From contig JAVEDU010000027.1 in the NCBI GenBank assembly GCA_030840805.1, forward strand, positions 25,121 to 89,120: a DNA stretch of 64,000 nt. The letters run 5' to 3'. The position numbers and the translations under genes were made by a program. Of the stretch, positions 61,848 to 64,000 are shown piece by piece. How positions within the stretch are numbered: the first letter of the stretch is position 1; every line of letters begins with the position of its first letter. Under the pieces are notes generated by a model. The model was not told the DNA's origin. It made no database searches and saw nothing but the letters and a program-made list of their open reading frames with translations. The stretch is from Actinomycetota bacterium. Its GTDB lineage: Bacteria > Actinomycetota > Actinomycetes > Mycobacteriales > HKI-0501.

Positions 61848-63722
61848 TCAACCCACCCGGGAGGCCGCGGCGCAGCGCACGAGCCAGGCCGGGACGTCGG
61901 CAGCGGGCATCGGTCTCGACCACAGGTAGCCCTGCGCCCGGTCCGCATCGAGACGCTGCAGCGCGGAGAGCTGGCCACGGGTCTCCACACCTTCGGCCAC
62001 CACGCCGAGCCCGAGCGCTCCGGCGAGGCTGACGATCGCGTCCACGATCGACGGATCCTGCTCGCCGTCCGCTCCGAGCCCGTCGACGAACGACCGGTCG
62101 ATCTTCAGCGTGGTCACGGGAAGCTGCTTGAGGTAGCTCAGCGACGAGTACCCGGTCCCGAAGTCGTCGACGGCGAGCGCGACGCCGCGCGACCGCAACG
62201 ACTGCAACGTCGCGATGGAGCGCTCCACCTCGTTCATCACCACGGACTCGGTGATCTCCAGGTGCACCGCCGAGGCCGGGATGCCCGAGGTCGTGAGAGC
62301 GGCGGACACGCTGCGGAGAAGGTCCGGGGCGAGGAGCTGGGAGGCGGAGAGGTTGACCGCGATCGTGAGGTCGGCCGCGCCGGGTAGCTCCGTACGCCAG
62401 GTCTGCACCTGGGCCAGGGCCTCGGCGAGCACCCATTCCCCGATGGGCACGATGAGGCCGGTCTCCTCGGCGACGGGGATGAACTCCGCGGGGGAGACCA
62501 GGCCCCGGTCCGGGTGTTCCCATCGGACGAGGGCCTCGAAGCCGGTCGGCGCCTCGGTCCTGACGTCCACGATCGGCTGGTAGTGCACCCGCAGCTCGCC
62601 GCGGTCGAGCGCCCGGCGGAGACCCGACTCGGAGTCCAGGCGTGCCGACGCCTGCCGGTACATCGCGTCGTCGAACGTCACCGACCGTGCGCGGCCCCCT
62701 GACTTGGCCCGGTACATCGCGACGTCCGCGTTCTGCAGGACCGTCAGGGCGGCCTCGTCGGGACCGGCCACGGCGATGCCTACGCTGACGGTGACGAAGA
62801 CCTCGCGGCCGTTCAGGTGGAAGGGCCTCCCGACGGCCATCGTGATGCGCTCGCCGAGCCGGTCGAACTCCGCCGTCGTGACGCGCTCGCACACCACGGC
62901 GAACTCGTCGCCGCCGAACCGCGCCAGCGTGTCACCGACGCGGACGGCGCCCCGCAGGCGCTCCGCGAGTTGCCGCAGCAGCATGTCCCCGACGGCATGC
63001 CCCATGCCGTCGTTGACGACCTTGAACTGGTCGACGTCCAGAAACAGGACCACGACGTCGCCGGTGAGCTGGTCTCGCCGCGCGAGCGCGTGTTCCAGCC
63101 GGTCGGTGAGAAGGGTCCGGTTGGGCAGCCCGGTCAGCGGATCGTGCAGCGCGAGGTGGCGACGGGTGGCCTCGGCCCGCCGCAGCGTCCGTGCGGCCCA
63201 GCCCACGAGCACGCCGCTGGCGAGGAGGCTGCCCATGGTCATGAGGAAGACCGCCGGCGCCCGGTGGTGGGTCTCCGGAGGCATCAGGAACTGCGCCACC
63301 GCGATGAGCAACGCCGTACCGGCCATGTGGGCGCCGGCCGTCCGGGCGCCGTAGTAGAAGGCCGCGAACGGGGTCGCCCAGATGAAGAACATCCGGACGT
63401 CGCTCTCGGGCACCCCGTCGGCGACGTACGCCGCCATGATCACGCCCTGGATTGCGCCGAGCACCACGTGGAGCCAGCCGGACGGCAGCCGGTCCGCCGC
63501 ACCGCCCAAGAGCAGGCCGCCGAAGAGGAGCGCCACGCCGCACATCATCGCGAGGAAGCCGTCCTCGCTTCCGCCCGTGCTCCGGGGCAGGGTGAGCCAG
63601 ACGAGGCCGAGGGTGCCGCCGAGGGTGTACAGCACCCCGAGCGCACGCACCCGCGTCCGATACAGGGACGCAGTCCGCGGGGGGTCATCCCCGCCTGCGG
63701 TGCGCCTCCGGACGCTCGACAC
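61848..63722 (-). CDS. Membrane GGDEF-EAL cyclic-di-GMP protein with I-site
   Basis: A 624-residue protein: about six helices (residues 25-175), GGDEF (LTGLPNRTLLTDRLEHAL, ARFGGDEFAVV) with the inhibitory RVGD five residues before it, then a complete EAL domain (GFEALVRWEHPDRG, VNLSASQ, LEITESVV, VDDFGTGYSSLSYL, LKIDRSFV, AEGVET, AQGYLWS). Both activities are plausible. GTG 63722 has GAGGAG six bases upstream. A short gap (61707-61847) without genes follows it. Confidence 0.92.
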   Translation of the reverse strand: MSSVRRRTAGGDDPPRTASLYRTRVRALGVLYTLGGTLGLVWLTLPRSTGGSEDGFLAMMCGVALLFGGLLLGGAADRLPSGWLHVVLGAIQGVIMAAYVADGVPESDVRMFFIWATPFAAFYYGARTAGAHMAGTALLIAVAQFLMPPETHHRAPAVFLMTMGSLLASGVLVGWAARTLRRAEATRRHLALHDPLTGLPNRTLLTDRLEHALARRDQLTGDVVVLFLDVDQFKVVNDGMGHAVGDMLLRQLAERLRGAVRVGDTLARFGGDEFAVVCERVTTAEFDRLGERITMAVGRPFHLNGREVFVTVSVGIAVAGPDEAALTVLQNADVAMYRAKSGGRARSVTFDDAMYRQASARLDSESGLRRALDRGELRVHYQPIVDVRTEAPTGFEALVRWEHPDRGLVSPAEFIPVAEETGLIVPIGEWVLAEALAQVQTWRTELPGAADLTIAVNLSASQLLAPDLLRSVSAALTTSGIPASAVHLEITESVVMNEVERSIATLQSLRSRGVALAVDDFGTGYSSLSYLKQLPVTTLKIDRSFVDGLGADGEQDPSIVDAIVSLAGALGLGVVAEGVETRGQLSALQRLDADRAQGYLWSRPMPAADVPAWLVRCAAASRVG

Positions 63723-63939
63723 GACGTACTCCTCGCGGGACTCAGGCTGTTCAGACAGGTCCTACTCGTTCTCGACAACCCGGTTCGCCCACTTGAGGGG
63801 CATCCGGCGGCGTCACATCACGTCGTGTCGGACCTCACCGGGGTGGGCTCTCCGGATCCGGCAGCGCAACGGGACGTGAGCGAGGCCGCCGCGCGTCGCC
63901 CGTATCGGCGTTTGCCGCCCGACGTGCCCCGCGGTCGTG

Positions 63940-63988
63940 GCGAAGGCCCAGACCGGAGGCTGTATCGGCCTCTGACCTGGGCCTTCGC
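63940..63988 (+). terminator. Hairpin at right window edge, related to the tRNA-Thr hairpin
   Basis: A 12-bp stem GCGAAGGCCCAG with its complement. Over 57 bases (from 63942) it is about 80 percent identical, in the same orientation, to the sequence at 41655-41711, including the flanking CTTCGC-GTT-CCCC. The 217 bases between it and the GGDEF-EAL start hold no recognisable gene. Confidence 0.7.
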
Positions 63989-64000
63989 GGTTACCCCAGG

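Noticed and set aside
1..64000. CRISPR arrays, rRNA genes or intact insertion sequences
   Set aside because: No regularly spaced repeats, rRNA sequence or transposase motifs were found.

Overview
The window is chromosomal DNA from a very high-GC, probably mycelial and sporulating actinomycete. The evidence is strong G/C at third codon positions, frequent GTG starts with 4-base GTGA stop/start overlaps, and a set of actinobacterial marker genes: a Crp close to the mycobacterial type, a c-di-GMP-binding anti-sigma factor of the RsiG type, BldG with its partner kinase, a MarP-like protease, the helicase/Tad secretion neighbourhood, a K+-independent proton pyrophosphatase and an MFS-thymidylate kinase fusion. 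I suspect a Cryptosporangium- or Frankia-like lineage but cannot prove it from sequence alone.

Region 1 (1-39600) looks like conserved core. It starts with the end of a cyclase-AAA-TPR regulator and a small kinase, then crp and rsiG. A tightly coupled run follows: nth, a TlpA-like lipoprotein, a CoA-type Nudix hydrolase, a MarP-like protease and two tandem YkuD transpeptidase paralogues. Next are an epoxide-hydrolase-like protein, a membrane GGDEF-EAL protein, acs with a degenerate Fic-like neighbour, a HAD hydrolase, the ssd/tadA/tadB/tadC/pilin/tadE pilus cluster convergent with its DECH helicase, bldG plus anti-sigma kinase, hppA, a lipoprotein, topA, a transketolase relic, the MFS-tmk fusion and holB. 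The tad cluster carries a recent 134-bp tandem duplication, and its last gene has lost its stop codon.

Region 2 (39600-42850) holds an LPxTG surface protein, a DUF1737 protein and tRNA-Thr(CGT). These are followed by gene debris: an integrase N-terminal fragment and a frameshifted TetR relic. This looks like the scar of an element that used the tRNA as its integration site.

Region 3 (42850-56400) reads as an acquired catabolic island with visibly more A/T at third positions. It encodes a histidine-rich LVIVD beta-propeller, a LysR regulator, a DszC/SfnB-like flavin monooxygenase, a five-gene branched-chain-type ABC importer, a flavin reductase, a 27-codon leader-like ORF, a RibBA-like protein with eroded active sites and a secreted CocE-type hydrolase. 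Two transcription units share a nearly identical promoter element, and related GGTAT/ATACC sites lie upstream of lysR, which suggests a LysR regulon. The simplest reading is import of an organic compound followed by FMNH2-dependent oxidation; the substrate is unknown.

Region 4 (56400-64000) is a cyclic-di-GMP block on the minus strand: a GAF-GGDEF cyclase coupled to a GAF-EAL phosphodiesterase, a degenerate EAL protein with a sensory C-terminal domain, a detached copy of that C-terminal domain on the other strand, and a full GGDEF-EAL protein. A hairpin at the right edge is about 80 percent identical to the one just after tRNA-Thr.
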